DNA of 64,000 nt, from the NCBI RefSeq assembly GCF_026712245.1, contig NZ_JAPPUY010000004.1, positions 558,001 to 622,000 on the forward strand, written 5' to 3'. Under the pieces are notes generated by a model that was not told where the DNA came from, did not search any database, and saw nothing but the letters and a program-made list of their open reading frames with translations. Origin of the DNA: Roseateles hydrophilus (lineage in GTDB: Bacteria; Pseudomonadota; Gammaproteobacteria; Burkholderiales; Burkholderiaceae_C). The position numbers and the translations under genes are program-made. Shown one piece after another: positions 39,743 through 47,829 of this stretch (the stretch's first letter is position 1; every line of letters starts with the position of its first letter).

Positions 39743-40477
39743 TCAGGACTTGCTGGCCGGCGCGGCCAGCAGTTGCAGGCGGCGCTCCAACTCGACGGCG
39801 CCCACGGCGCCGGGGATGCGGTTGCCGTCTTCCAGCAGGATGGCGGGCGTTCCGCTCACGTGGATCTTGCGCGACAGGGCCAGGTTGCGGTCGATGGCCG
39901 TGCTGTCGCAGTTGGCGGCGGCCTTGGGCGGCGCCTCGCTGCGCAGCATCCAACCCTGCCAAGCGCCGATGCGATCCTTGGCGCACCAGATGGCGCGCGA
40001 CTTCTCGGGCGAGTCGCCGCCCAGGATGGGCAGCAGGAAGGTGTAGACCGTGACGTCCTTGAGCTCTTGCAGCGAAGCCTCGAAGCGCTTGCAGTAGCCG
40101 CAGTTCGGATCGGCGAAGACGGCGATGCGGCGCTTGCCGTTGCCGCTCTTCCAGACCACGGCGTCCTTGAACGGCAGCGTCCCGAAATCCACGCGGTTGA
40201 TCTGGTTGACGCGCTCCTCGGTGAGGTTCTTCTTCGCCTTCAGGTCGATCAGCTCACCCTCGATGAGGAAGGCGCCGGTCGGGTCCATGTAGCGGATCTC
40301 GTTGCCGATGCGGATCTCCCACAGCCCCGGCATCGGCGAGGGCTTCACCTCGTCGATCTTGGGGGCGTTGGGCATGCGTTCGGCAATGGACTTGCGGATG
40401 ACGGCCTCGTTGGCCAGAGCAGGCAAACACGCGGCGGCCAGCAAGCCGGTCAGGAGGCGGGCGAGTGGGAACTGCAC
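39743..40477 (-). CDS. dsbC: periplasmic disulfide isomerase DsbC
   Basis: DsbC rearranges wrong disulfide bonds in the periplasm. A signal peptide is present (LLTGLLAAACLPALA, cleavage near residue 22), then an N-terminal dimerisation domain, then the thioredoxin domain with active-site C126-GY-C129. The conserved GTP segment in VSGTPAILL carries the cis-proline. Two further cysteines (near 164 and 189) probably form the structural disulfide. It is downstream of the ubiH-like gene, as in many Burkholderiales. Confidence 0.94.
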   Translation of the reverse strand: MQFPLARLLTGLLAAACLPALANEAVIRKSIAERMPNAPKIDEVKPSPMPGLWEIRIGNEIRYMDPTGAFLIEGELIDLKAKKNLTEERVNQINRVDFGTLPFKDAVVWKSGNGKRRIAVFADPNCGYCKRFEASLQELKDVTVYTFLLPILGGDSPEKSRAIWCAKDRIGAWQGWMLRSEAPPKAAANCDSTAIDRNLALSRKIHVSGTPAILLEDGNRIPGAVGAVELERRLQLLAAPASKS

Positions 40478-40501
40478 GATGGGATGAAAAGAGCGTTTGG
40501 C

Positions 40502-41623
40502 TTAGAGCCCGAGCGCGCGATGGGTCAACCAGCGCTTGACGGGAGTGAGTTGATTGAGCGCGTCCAGGCCGCGATTGCGCAGGCCGTGAGCCGCGGGCGA
40601 TCCGTGCGCGAACAGGCGCTGCAGCGCATCTGTCAGCTCGCCCATCGCCAGCGTGGGCGCGAGACGCTCCCGCGCATAACGGCGCAGCAGGCGTTCATCG
40701 CCCAGCGGCCGCCAGGCTTCGCGCCCGGCCAGCACCCGCGACAGCGCCGCCACGTCGGCGAGCCCGAGGTTCAAGCCCTGGCCCGCCAGCGGATGCACGA
40801 TGTGGGCGGCATCGCCCAACAACACCCAGCCAGCGCCGCTGACCACATCGGCACGGGCCAGCGCCAGCGGCCACGTCGCACGCTCGCTGCCCAACGTCAG
40901 CAGGCCGGCAGCGCCGCCGGTTGCACGATTCAGCTCGTCCTCGAAGTCGGCGGCAGGCATGCGCTTCAACGCGTCTGCCCGGGCATGCTCGCAAGACCAG
41001 ACCAGCCCATAGGACGCCCCGGCCGTCGGCTGCTCGAAAGGCAACAGTGCCAGCACCTCGCCGCCCGCGCCGAACCATTGCCGGGCAACGCCCTGGTGAC
41101 CACGGTCGGCACTGAGGCGCGCCGCCAGCGCATGGTGGCCATAGGCCTTGGGCTCGAATTGCACGCCGAGGGCAGCGCGCGCGGCCGACTCGCGCCCCTC
41201 GCACAAAGCCGTCAATGCAGCCGGCGTGTCGTCAGCGACGGCACGCACATGGGGAGAGAAACGCAAGGCTGTCGCGAGTTGCGCATCGAGGGCTGCCGCG
41301 TCCACGATGACGGCCAGTTCGCGCAAGCCCTGCTGCCACGCAGAGAAACTCAGCCGCCCGCCTGGACGCCCTGCGCTCGCGTCGCCGCAGACCACCATGT
41401 CGTACACGGGGCAGATGGCTGATGCCGGCAGGCCATCCCACACCTTCAATTCGGCCAGCAACTCCACGGACGCAGCGTTGAGCGCATAGGTGCGCACATC
41501 GCCTGCGCGCTCCGGCAGGGCAGAACCAGCCAAGCCCACCGTCAATCCCTGGGCGGCCAACGCGAGCGCAAGGCTGCTGCCCACGGCACCCCGCCCCTTG
41601 ATCAACACATCCACACTTTGCAT
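40502..41623 (-). CDS. UbiH/UbiF-family FAD-dependent hydroxylase
   Basis: This flavoprotein hydroxylates a ring carbon during ubiquinone synthesis. The 373-residue protein has the FAD-binding GRGAVGSS (residues 10-17) and GDAAHIVHPLAGQGLNLG (near 276-293). The family is certain. Which hydroxylation step it performs (UbiH, UbiF, UbiI or a broader UbiM-like activity) cannot be told here. It lies divergent from ychF and 24 bases before dsbC. Confidence 0.87.
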   Translation of the reverse strand: MQSVDVLIKGRGAVGSSLALALAAQGLTVGLAGSALPERAGDVRTYALNAASVELLAELKVWDGLPASAICPVYDMVVCGDASAGRPGGRLSFSAWQQGLRELAVIVDAAALDAQLATALRFSPHVRAVADDTPAALTALCEGRESAARAALGVQFEPKAYGHHALAARLSADRGHQGVARQWFGAGGEVLALLPFEQPTAGASYGLVWSCEHARADALKRMPAADFEDELNRATGGAAGLLTLGSERATWPLALARADVVSGAGWVLLGDAAHIVHPLAGQGLNLGLADVAALSRVLAGREAWRPLGDERLLRRYARERLAPTLAMGELTDALQRLFAHGSPAAHGLRNRGLDALNQLTPVKRWLTHRALGL

Positions 41624-41688
41624 GCGCCGATTGTAGGCAGCGGGGTATGACCGAATGAGCGGCCTGCAGCATGGCCCGCATGCCCGAC

Positions 41689-41694
41689 TAAAAT
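41689..41694 (+). promoter_or_regulatory. possible -10 box of ychF
   Basis: TAAAAT lies 61 bases before the ychF ATG in the divergent gap with the ubiH-like gene. No good -35 box is visible, so this is tentative. Confidence 0.25.
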
Positions 41695-41754
41695 CACACC
41701 CTTCGGCGCCTGCTCAGCTCGGGCGGCCAGCACTCCCCACCAGAAAGCCCCGCC

Positions 41755-42846
41755 ATGAGCCTCAAATGCGGCATCGTGGGCCTGCCCAACGTCGGCAAGT
41801 CCACGCTCTTCAACGCCCTGACCAAAGCCGGCATCGCCGCCGAGAACTACCCGTTCTGCACGATCGAGCCCAACGTCGGCATCGTCGAGCTGCCCGACCC
41901 TCGCCTCGCAGCGCTGGCGGACATCGTCAAGCCGGAGCGCGTGCTGCCGGCGGTGGTCGAGTTCGTCGACATCGCAGGCCTCGTCGCTGGCGCCAGCAAA
42001 GGCGAAGGCCTTGGCAATCAGTTCCTCTCGCACATCCGCGAGACCGACGCGATCGTCAACGTCGTCCGCTGCTTTGAAGACCCGAACGTGATTCACGTCA
42101 ACGGCAAGGTCGATCCGATCTCCGACATTGAGGTCATCCAGACCGAACTCTGCCTGGCGGACCTCGGCACCGTTGAGAAGAGCCTGCATCGCTACAACAA
42201 GGTTGCCCGCGCTGGCGACAAGGATGCCATCGCGTTGGTGAAGGTGCTGGAGAAGTGCCAGGCCGCGCTGGACCAAGCCAAGCCGGTACGCACCATCGAC
42301 TTCAGCAAGGAAGAGCTCGCCATCCTCAAGCCGCTGTGCCTGATCACGGCCAAGCCGGCCATGTTTGTGGGCAACGTGTCGGAAGACGGCTTCGAGAACA
42401 ACCCCTTCCTCGACCGCCTGAACGAATATGCAGCGGCCCAGAACGGCCCGGTCGTCGCGATCTGCGCCAAGACCGAAGCCGAACTTGCGGAGATGGACGA
42501 CGAAGACCGCGCAATGTTCCTGGCCGAGATGGGTCAGGACGAGCCCGGCCTGAACCGGCTGATTCGCGCCGCCTTCAAACTGCTGGGCCTACAGACCTAC
42601 TTCACCGCTGGCGTGAAGGAAGTGCGCGCCTGGACCATCCGCATCGGCGACACGGGGCCGCAGGCCGCTGGCGTCATCCACACGGACTTCGAACGCGGCT
42701 ATATCCGCGCCCAGACCATCGCCTACGACGATTTCATCCAGTACCGCGGCGAGCAGGGCGCCAAGGACGCCGGCAAGATGCGCGCGGAAGGCAAGGAATA
42801 CGTTGTCAAGGATGGCGACGTGCTGCACTTCCTGTTCAATGTCTGA
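41755..42846 (+). CDS. ychF: redox-responsive ATPase YchF (OLA1 family)
   Basis: This universal P-loop protein binds ATP rather than GTP and contacts ribosomes. It has 363 residues. The Walker A motif is GLPNVGKST (residues 8-16), [17 protein letters not shown] follows near residue 75, and the TGS domain occupies the last 80 residues. The island begins directly after its terminator, and the coding end is intact. Confidence 0.97.
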   Translation: MSLKCGIVGLPNVGKSTLFNALTKAGIAAENYPFCTIEPNVGIVELPDPRLAALADIVKPERVLPAVVEFVDIAGLVAGASKGEGLGNQFLSHIRETDAIVNVVRCFEDPNVIHVNGKVDPISDIEVIQTELCLADLGTVEKSLHRYNKVARAGDKDAIALVKVLEKCQAALDQAKPVRTIDFSKEELAILKPLCLITAKPAMFVGNVSEDGFENNPFLDRLNEYAAAQNGPVVAICAKTEAELAEMDDEDRAMFLAEMGQDEPGLNRLIRAAFKLLGLQTYFTAGVKEVRAWTIRIGDTGPQAAGVIHTDFERGYIRAQTIAYDDFIQYRGEQGAKDAGKMRAEGKEYVVKDGDVLHFLFNV

Positions 42847-42906
42847 TTCAAGCAAGCCATTTCAGGCGATTGCACATGCTTGCAAGTGCATCACTGGAAT
42901 CGACTC

Positions 42907-42931
42907 AAAGCCCCGTAGATACGGGGCCTTC
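42907..42931 (+). terminator. ychF terminator hairpin
   Basis: The inverted repeat CCCCGTA/TACGGGG (42911-42917 and 42920-42926) lies 64 bases after the ychF stop. It is followed by CCTTCTCATTT, a modest pyrimidine tail. It marks the end of the core chromosome before the integrase. Confidence 0.65.
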
Positions 42932-42941
42932 TCATTTCAGC

Positions 42942-42957
42942 TCGTTGCATGCAACGA
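42942..42957. repeat. 16-base perfect palindrome before the integrase
   Basis: The sequence TCGTTGCATGCAACGA is identical on both strands. It sits between the ychF terminator and the integrase promoter. It could be an operator, an excisionase/integrase arm site or part of the attachment site. Confidence 0.5.
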
Positions 42958-43002
42958 CATCTGATGGCGCTGCGCAAGTGAATACGGGAGTGTATATGGA
43001 TC

Positions 43003-43030
43003 TTGCGCCAGGTTGATGAAGGTGTATACG
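43003..43030 (+). promoter_or_regulatory. likely integrase promoter
   Basis: TTGCGC (43003-43008) and TATACG (43025-43030) are spaced by 16 bases and lie 35 bases before the integrase ATG. CTTGCGC (43002-43008) also forms an inverted repeat with GCGCAAG at 42972-42978, a possible regulator site across the -35 box. Confidence 0.4.
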
Positions 43031-43064
43031 ATGAAGCCCTGAGGACGAACAGGAGACCTTCACG

Positions 43065-44249
43065 ATGCTGACAGACGCCCAGTGCCGAGCCGCCAAGCCT
43101 AGAGAAGGCATCTACCGCCTCAATGACTACAAGGGGCTGTACCTAGAAATCAAACCCAACGGCATCAAGGCTTGGCGCTATCGCTTCAAGCTCAATGACA
43201 AGGCCTCGTGGTTCGCACTTGGCGACTACCCCAGCGTGACGCTCGGCGAGGCCAGAGAGAAGTGCGAGGCGGCGCGGAAGCTGGTCAGGGAGGGCATCAA
43301 TCCCGTCCAGAATCGCCAGATCGAACGCATCAAGCGCGAACAAGACTCAGCGAACACGTTCGAGGCCGTCGCCAAGGAGTGGCTGGGCCTGAAGGACTGG
43401 GAGGACGTGACCAAAAAGCGACGGCTCGACATGCTGGAGCGCGTGGTCTTCCCGTCGATCGGCAAGCTGCCGGTACGTCAGATCACTCCGGTCCATGTCC
43501 TCGACATTCTCAACAAGACGGTCAAGCGGGGTGCACCAACGGTGGCAGCTGAAGCCAAGCGCACGATGTCTGGCGTGTTCGAGCATGCGGTCGCCACTCT
43601 GCGGGCTGACACTGACCCCGTTTGGCCGGTTCGCAAAGCGCTGCCGCCCAACAAGACGCAACACAAGCGCGCCCTCAGCGCGGAGGAAGTCGGCCAGCTA
43701 CTAAACGACTTTGATGGACATGGTGGCAACTTCCAGACCATCAAGGCCTTCCAGCTCATGTGGCTGACGCTCAGTCGCCCGAATGAGTCCGTCCAAGCTG
43801 AGTGGGCAGAGTTCGACCTGGAAAAGGCGCTGTGGACCATTCCGGCACGTCGGATGAAGGCACGGCGGGAGCACGTCGTTCCGCTACCAAGTCAGGCGGT
43901 CGAACTTCTCAAAGCCATGCATCCGATCACGGGACACACGAAGTTCGTTTTCCCGAACCGCGATGACCGCCAACGCCCCATGGCCGACGCAGCTCTGCGG
44001 CAGGCGCTCAAGAAGCTCGGTTGGGCAACCAAGTACAGCCCACATGGCACTCGCACCACGGGCAGCACACGGCTCAATGAAATGGGCTATCGGCCGGATG
44101 CCATCGAGGCCCAGCTTGCACATGCTGAGCCGAATAGCGTTCGACGCACATACAACCATGCCTCCTATTTGGATGAGCGCAGGTCCATGATGCAGGATTG
44201 GGCGCACAAACTAGACCAATGGAAGTCGATCCACTCCAAAGGCCAATAG
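43065..44249 (+). CDS. int: P4-type tyrosine recombinase / integrase
   Basis: This enzyme integrates and excises the island. The 394-residue protein has the N-terminal DUF4102 arm-binding domain (LTDAQCRAAKP, YLEIKPNGIKAW), a SAM-like middle domain, and a catalytic domain with R238, K265, H327-x2-R330, H353 and nucleophile Y363, all present. AGGAGA precedes the ATG by eight bases. It converges with the radical SAM gene, leaving seven bases between them. It looks functional. Confidence 0.95.
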   Translation: MLTDAQCRAAKPREGIYRLNDYKGLYLEIKPNGIKAWRYRFKLNDKASWFALGDYPSVTLGEAREKCEAARKLVREGINPVQNRQIERIKREQDSANTFEAVAKEWLGLKDWEDVTKKRRLDMLERVVFPSIGKLPVRQITPVHVLDILNKTVKRGAPTVAAEAKRTMSGVFEHAVATLRADTDPVWPVRKALPPNKTQHKRALSAEEVGQLLNDFDGHGGNFQTIKAFQLMWLTLSRPNESVQAEWAEFDLEKALWTIPARRMKARREHVVPLPSQAVELLKAMHPITGHTKFVFPNRDDRQRPMADAALRQALKKLGWATKYSPHGTRTTGSTRLNEMGYRPDAIEAQLAHAEPNSVRRTYNHASYLDERRSMMQDWAHKLDQWKSIHSKGQ

Positions 44250-44256
44250 CTAAACA

Positions 44257-44838
44257 TCACCTTATCAAAAATGGCCAGCCGTTGAAGACCAATCGTCCAT
44301 CATCGCGAATGCGCAACTCCAGCTGTCTTTCCAGAACATCTACGCCTTCAATCGAAGAGTTGTACCGGTCAGTCAGGTAGTGAAATCGCTGGTTTGTTGA
44401 GCCGACCCAGTTTCTTGAGCGGTCTGGGTTCGAGGCTTCGTAGGGACCATCGACAAGCACATCGGTCCACGCCAACAAGCCACGAGTGCCCGGGAGTGAC
44501 AAATCTTTCAGCTCCTGAAGCGTGTAGCCGCTGAACGTCATGACCGACAACCCCGCACGAGATACCGCCTCGGCAACTACAGCAAGTCCCTGCGCCTGAA
44601 GAAATGGTTCGCCACCAAGAAACGTGACCCCCTCCAGACCCCACTCCTCGTGTGCCGCCAGCAAGCGTTCAATCATGGTCTCCGAACTCAGAATGTCACG
44701 TTCCACGATCTTCAGGTAGCCTGGATTGCAACACCCGACACAACGCTTGTCGCAGCCTTGGACCCAGAGTGCCGCACGTCTTCCGGGCCCCTCAACTTCC
44801 GTGCAAGGTATCCATGACGCCAGATTCAACCAAGACAC
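44257..44838 (-). CDS. NrdG-like radical SAM protein (4Fe-4S activase type)
   Basis: The 193-residue protein has the radical SAM cluster motif C29-x3-C33-x2-C36 (GCDKRCVGC) and the SAM-binding GGEP at 75-78, in the compact layout of NrdG/pyruvate-formate-lyase activases. No glycyl radical enzyme is found nearby. It starts with GTG at 44838, four bases after the AAA+ gene, with GGAG about seven bases upstream, so it is the last gene of a coupled operon. The chemistry and substrate are unknown. It may modify a partner protein, nucleotide or RNA. Confidence 0.85.
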   Translation of the reverse strand: MSWLNLASWIPCTEVEGPGRRAALWVQGCDKRCVGCCNPGYLKIVERDILSSETMIERLLAAHEEWGLEGVTFLGGEPFLQAQGLAVVAEAVSRAGLSVMTFSGYTLQELKDLSLPGTRGLLAWTDVLVDGPYEASNPDRSRNWVGSTNQRFHYLTDRYNSSIEGVDVLERQLELRIRDDGRLVFNGWPFLIR

Positions 44839-44841
44839 AGG

Positions 44842-46695
44842 TCACTCCAGCTCGAAGTCGAAGTTCGGTTTAGACCCAGCTTGTACAACCCTAATGGTTC
44901 GACCTTGGGATCTGTCTGGCGAGCCGACCTGACCAAATAGGAACTGAGCTAGTGGGTCGAACAAGTAAATTGTCAGCGCGTTGAGAACACCGCGCCCTCC
45001 GCTGCTTCGATCGACCATGCCAACGATCGACTGCAGCGCCTTGGTCTCGTCAACGAATTGCAGCGCAGAGACTCCCCATTTTTCGCTGAGGCGGTGTCGT
45101 AGTGGCTCGAGCTTCGATCGAGCAATGTCGACGAGAAACTTGTCATCCGCCATAAAGTTGAAGGGGATGATGTTCCCCTCGCCGATACGGCCAAGCAATT
45201 CCGGCCGCTTCAGTTCATTCACAAAGTGCGCACGGACTTTCTCGACAAAGGCTGATCGCGCGTCCGGGTTGCTCGGTTCGATTTGTGCCGCCCCAATGTT
45301 CGACGTGAACACGATAACGGTGTCGGAAAACAGAACGGTATCGCCTTTACCGTCAGTCAGTCTTCCGTCCTCCAGGATCTGAAGAAACTTATCAAGAATC
45401 CTCGGGTGCGCCTTTTCGATCTCGTCGAACAAAAGTAAGGAGAATGGGCGCTTCTTCACTGCATTGGTGAGCTGCCCCCCTTCTTCATAGCCAACGTAGC
45501 CTGGAGGCGCTCCGACCAAGCGCTGATCAGCATGCTCGTGATTGAACTCCGACATATCGAATCGGAGACAGGCCTCATCATCACCGAACAGAAACTGCGC
45601 GAGGGCCTTGGCCAGCTCCGTCTTGCCCACGCCAGTAGGACCGACAAAGAACAATACGCCTTTCGGTGTTCTTTGCTTGCTGGAATGCTGCAGCCCCGAC
45701 AATCCGGTGTATGCCCGAACTAGGATCTGATTAACTGCATCGATTGCTTGATCTTGGCCTTTGACTCGGACTTTCAGTGTCTCGACAGCCTTGCCAAGTT
45801 TGTCCCGGTTTAATTGCTCCCACGGGCTATGGCGTTCACCGTAGCGATACATGCTGACTAACGACTCAGCGCTCATCTTCGGCAACTGGCGCGAAAGCTT
45901 CGCAAGATTGTGAATGTCGCGAAGTGTGAGCCCCTCTAGGGAGTCGACAATATCTGCGAGGACTCGGCTCTTAGGAAGCACTGGCGGCTCAACACTGAGT
46001 ACAGAAGAAAGCTGAAGCACGGCAGCCTCCCGCACGACACGAGATGGCAGGGGGACATTGATTTCTTTGAACAGCGGGTTATTCAGATAGAGCGATGGCG
46101 GCAAGACAGAGAGCCCCTGACACAGGAAGACCATCAGTGTTTGCGGCCTATCTACATCGGCTGGACTGAGCGTAATTTGCGCATCCCTGGTCGCCTTGCC
46201 CATCATCAGCAACCATCCTCTTTCGGCTTCGCTCAAGGCATTGGCTTGTCCAAACAAGAGGTGTGACCAGTCCAAAACGAACGCAACGCGATCTGGACCA
46301 GGCTGCTTCATCAGCCGCGAAACCACCGACAGAAAGTCCTGCGGGGTTACCTCAAGTGAACCCGTGTCCTGAACTTGGCGACTGGGGGCTAGCGGTTCGC
46401 CCATATCGTAGTCTTCTCCTGCCGCAGGAGGCGCAGTGGCAACGGAAGCTGCCGCCAGCTCTCGCCAGGTTCTCGAGTCGACGCCGGAAACTCCTGCAAC
46501 ACGATCCCAGCGGATCACGTGACGATATCCACGCTGCTTGAGAATAGTGTCCACTGCGTCGGGCACGCTCTGCCAACGATCAAGCGAGCTTGGATCAGCC
46601 ACCACATCGACAACATTGCCGTGCAGGATGATCCCTCTCCGAATGCCGCATTCCCGGAGGAAAGCGTCTTGCCAAGATGTTTGTCCAGATGCCAT
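44842..46695 (-). CDS. ClpB/ClpA-like AAA+ ATPase with divergent N-terminal AAA-like half
   Basis: The C-terminal half (from about residue 310) is a Clp-type AAA+ module: Walker A GPTGVGKTEL with K358, GAPPGYVGYEEGG (pore-loop region), Walker B FDEIEKAH with D424 and E425, and FTSNIGA. It probably remodels or unfolds protein complexes. The N-terminal half has GIILHGNVVDVV (residues 21-32), FVLDWSHLLF (139-148) and a lid-like helical end but no Walker A, so it may be an inactive AAA+ copy. The start directly follows the coiled-coil gene stop (TAAATG). The Clp N-terminal domain is missing. Confidence 0.87.
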   Translation of the reverse strand: MASGQTSWQDAFLRECGIRRGIILHGNVVDVVADPSSLDRWQSVPDAVDTILKQRGYRHVIRWDRVAGVSGVDSRTWRELAAASVATAPPAAGEDYDMGEPLAPSRQVQDTGSLEVTPQDFLSVVSRLMKQPGPDRVAFVLDWSHLLFGQANALSEAERGWLLMMGKATRDAQITLSPADVDRPQTLMVFLCQGLSVLPPSLYLNNPLFKEINVPLPSRVVREAAVLQLSSVLSVEPPVLPKSRVLADIVDSLEGLTLRDIHNLAKLSRQLPKMSAESLVSMYRYGERHSPWEQLNRDKLGKAVETLKVRVKGQDQAIDAVNQILVRAYTGLSGLQHSSKQRTPKGVLFFVGPTGVGKTELAKALAQFLFGDDEACLRFDMSEFNHEHADQRLVGAPPGYVGYEEGGQLTNAVKKRPFSLLLFDEIEKAHPRILDKFLQILEDGRLTDGKGDTVLFSDTVIVFTSNIGAAQIEPSNPDARSAFVEKVRAHFVNELKRPELLGRIGEGNIIPFNFMADDKFLVDIARSKLEPLRHRLSEKWGVSALQFVDETKALQSIVGMVDRSSGGRGVLNALTIYLFDPLAQFLFGQVGSPDRSQGRTIRVVQAGSKPNFDFELE

Positions 46696-47829
46696 TTACT
46701 TCTCCCTTGTCATGCCAGGCTGTGGCTTGGCATCGCTGTCCTTGTCATCCGGGTTCTTCCAAATCGTGCGTTCGGTGGAAAGCTGTATTCCATAGATTGA
46801 TTGCAGTCGCGGCAGGACCGTATCAATGTCTTTTTTGCACGCAGACCCGCGATAGTGATCAAACTTGTAATTCAGCTTTCCACTGAGCTCAACCTTGAAC
46901 TCTGCTTGAGCACCAGCGGGACGTTTTCCGCGAATCACTACTTCGTTGGAGCTACCTTCGCGAACGAGTCGAGGCTTTTCCGTGACAAACCCGGCGTCCT
47001 CCAGTGCGCGGTAGACAGCCTGCACAACCTCCCGCCTGCAACTCTCATCAACCACGACAGCATCGAGGTCGCGGGTAACTTCAACCAATCGCTTAGAAAC
47101 ATATTCGGGCGACATCGCGCTGGTTGAATCGAGCAACGATCCCAATGCTTGAGCGCGCTCTGCTGCTCCTCCGCCGACGGATGCGATCTGCTCACGACAA
47201 AATTGCAATGCATCCGCTGACGCACTTTCCTCTGCGGCTTTGGACTCCTTCTCTCTGATCTGCCGAGAGCGCTGCTCGTACTCGGACTTGATCGTCCCAA
47301 TCGCCGTTCGCAGCTCAGCGATCGACGTTCGGCTATTCGCCCCCATCAGGCGTGTCCGCACTTCGGACAGCGCTTTGAAAGCCAATTGTCTGGCCAATGG
47401 GTCGGCCCAACTCGTCAACTCGTCTTGCCACGCGGTTTCCAACTCGTCCCGCACTTTAGCCTCTTGTTCGACTCTACGGCGAGCCTCTTCTCTGGCGGCT
47501 TCTTCGGCTTGGCGTTGTGCTTCGACGTATGCCTGTCTCATTCCGCGTGCATGTCGTGGCAGTGCATGCACCAGTCGCCCCAACTCAATACTGCGGTCAC
47601 GCGCAGCGGCAGGATCGCTCTCGACAAGGCGAGTCAGGCTTGCCAGCTCCTTCTCCAGCTCAGAGAACTCTGCTTGAACATATTCGTTGAGCCCCTGGCT
47701 TTGCACATCCTCAAGAATGCCGCGATATCGAGCGAGGTAAGTGCGAGTCGTTTCTCGAACACGCTGGTTAAAAAGATCCTGACGCCGTTGGCGTTCGATC
47801 TGATAGCGTGCCTCGTCATGTCTGCTCAT
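46696..47829 (-). CDS. coiled-coil protein of unknown function
   Basis: I do not recognise this 377-residue protein. Long charged helices fill residues 1-80 and 95-205, with an Arg/Glu/Gln-rich EAQRQAEEAAREEARRR run typical of a coiled coil. The C-terminal third (about 255-350) looks like a small mixed alpha/beta domain. It probably joins other proteins of the operon. Its ATG overlaps the PIN gene stop and its stop abuts the AAA+ start, so it is coupled on both sides. Confidence 0.8.
   Translation of the reverse strand: MSRHDEARYQIERQRRQDLFNQRVRETTRTYLARYRGILEDVQSQGLNEYVQAEFSELEKELASLTRLVESDPAAARDRSIELGRLVHALPRHARGMRQAYVEAQRQAEEAAREEARRRVEQEAKVRDELETAWQDELTSWADPLARQLAFKALSEVRTRLMGANSRTSIAELRTAIGTIKSEYEQRSRQIREKESKAAEESASADALQFCREQIASVGGGAAERAQALGSLLDSTSAMSPEYVSKRLVEVTRDLDAVVVDESCRREVVQAVYRALEDAGFVTEKPRLVREGSSNEVVIRGKRPAGAQAEFKVELSGKLNYKFDHYRGSACKKDIDTVLPRLQSIYGIQLSTERTIWKNPDDKDSDAKPQPGMTREK

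Noticed and set aside
44257-44838. Prokaryotic viperin
   Set aside because: The protein is much shorter than viperins and has the NrdG-like cluster spacing and GGEP layout. Viperin-specific motifs were not found.
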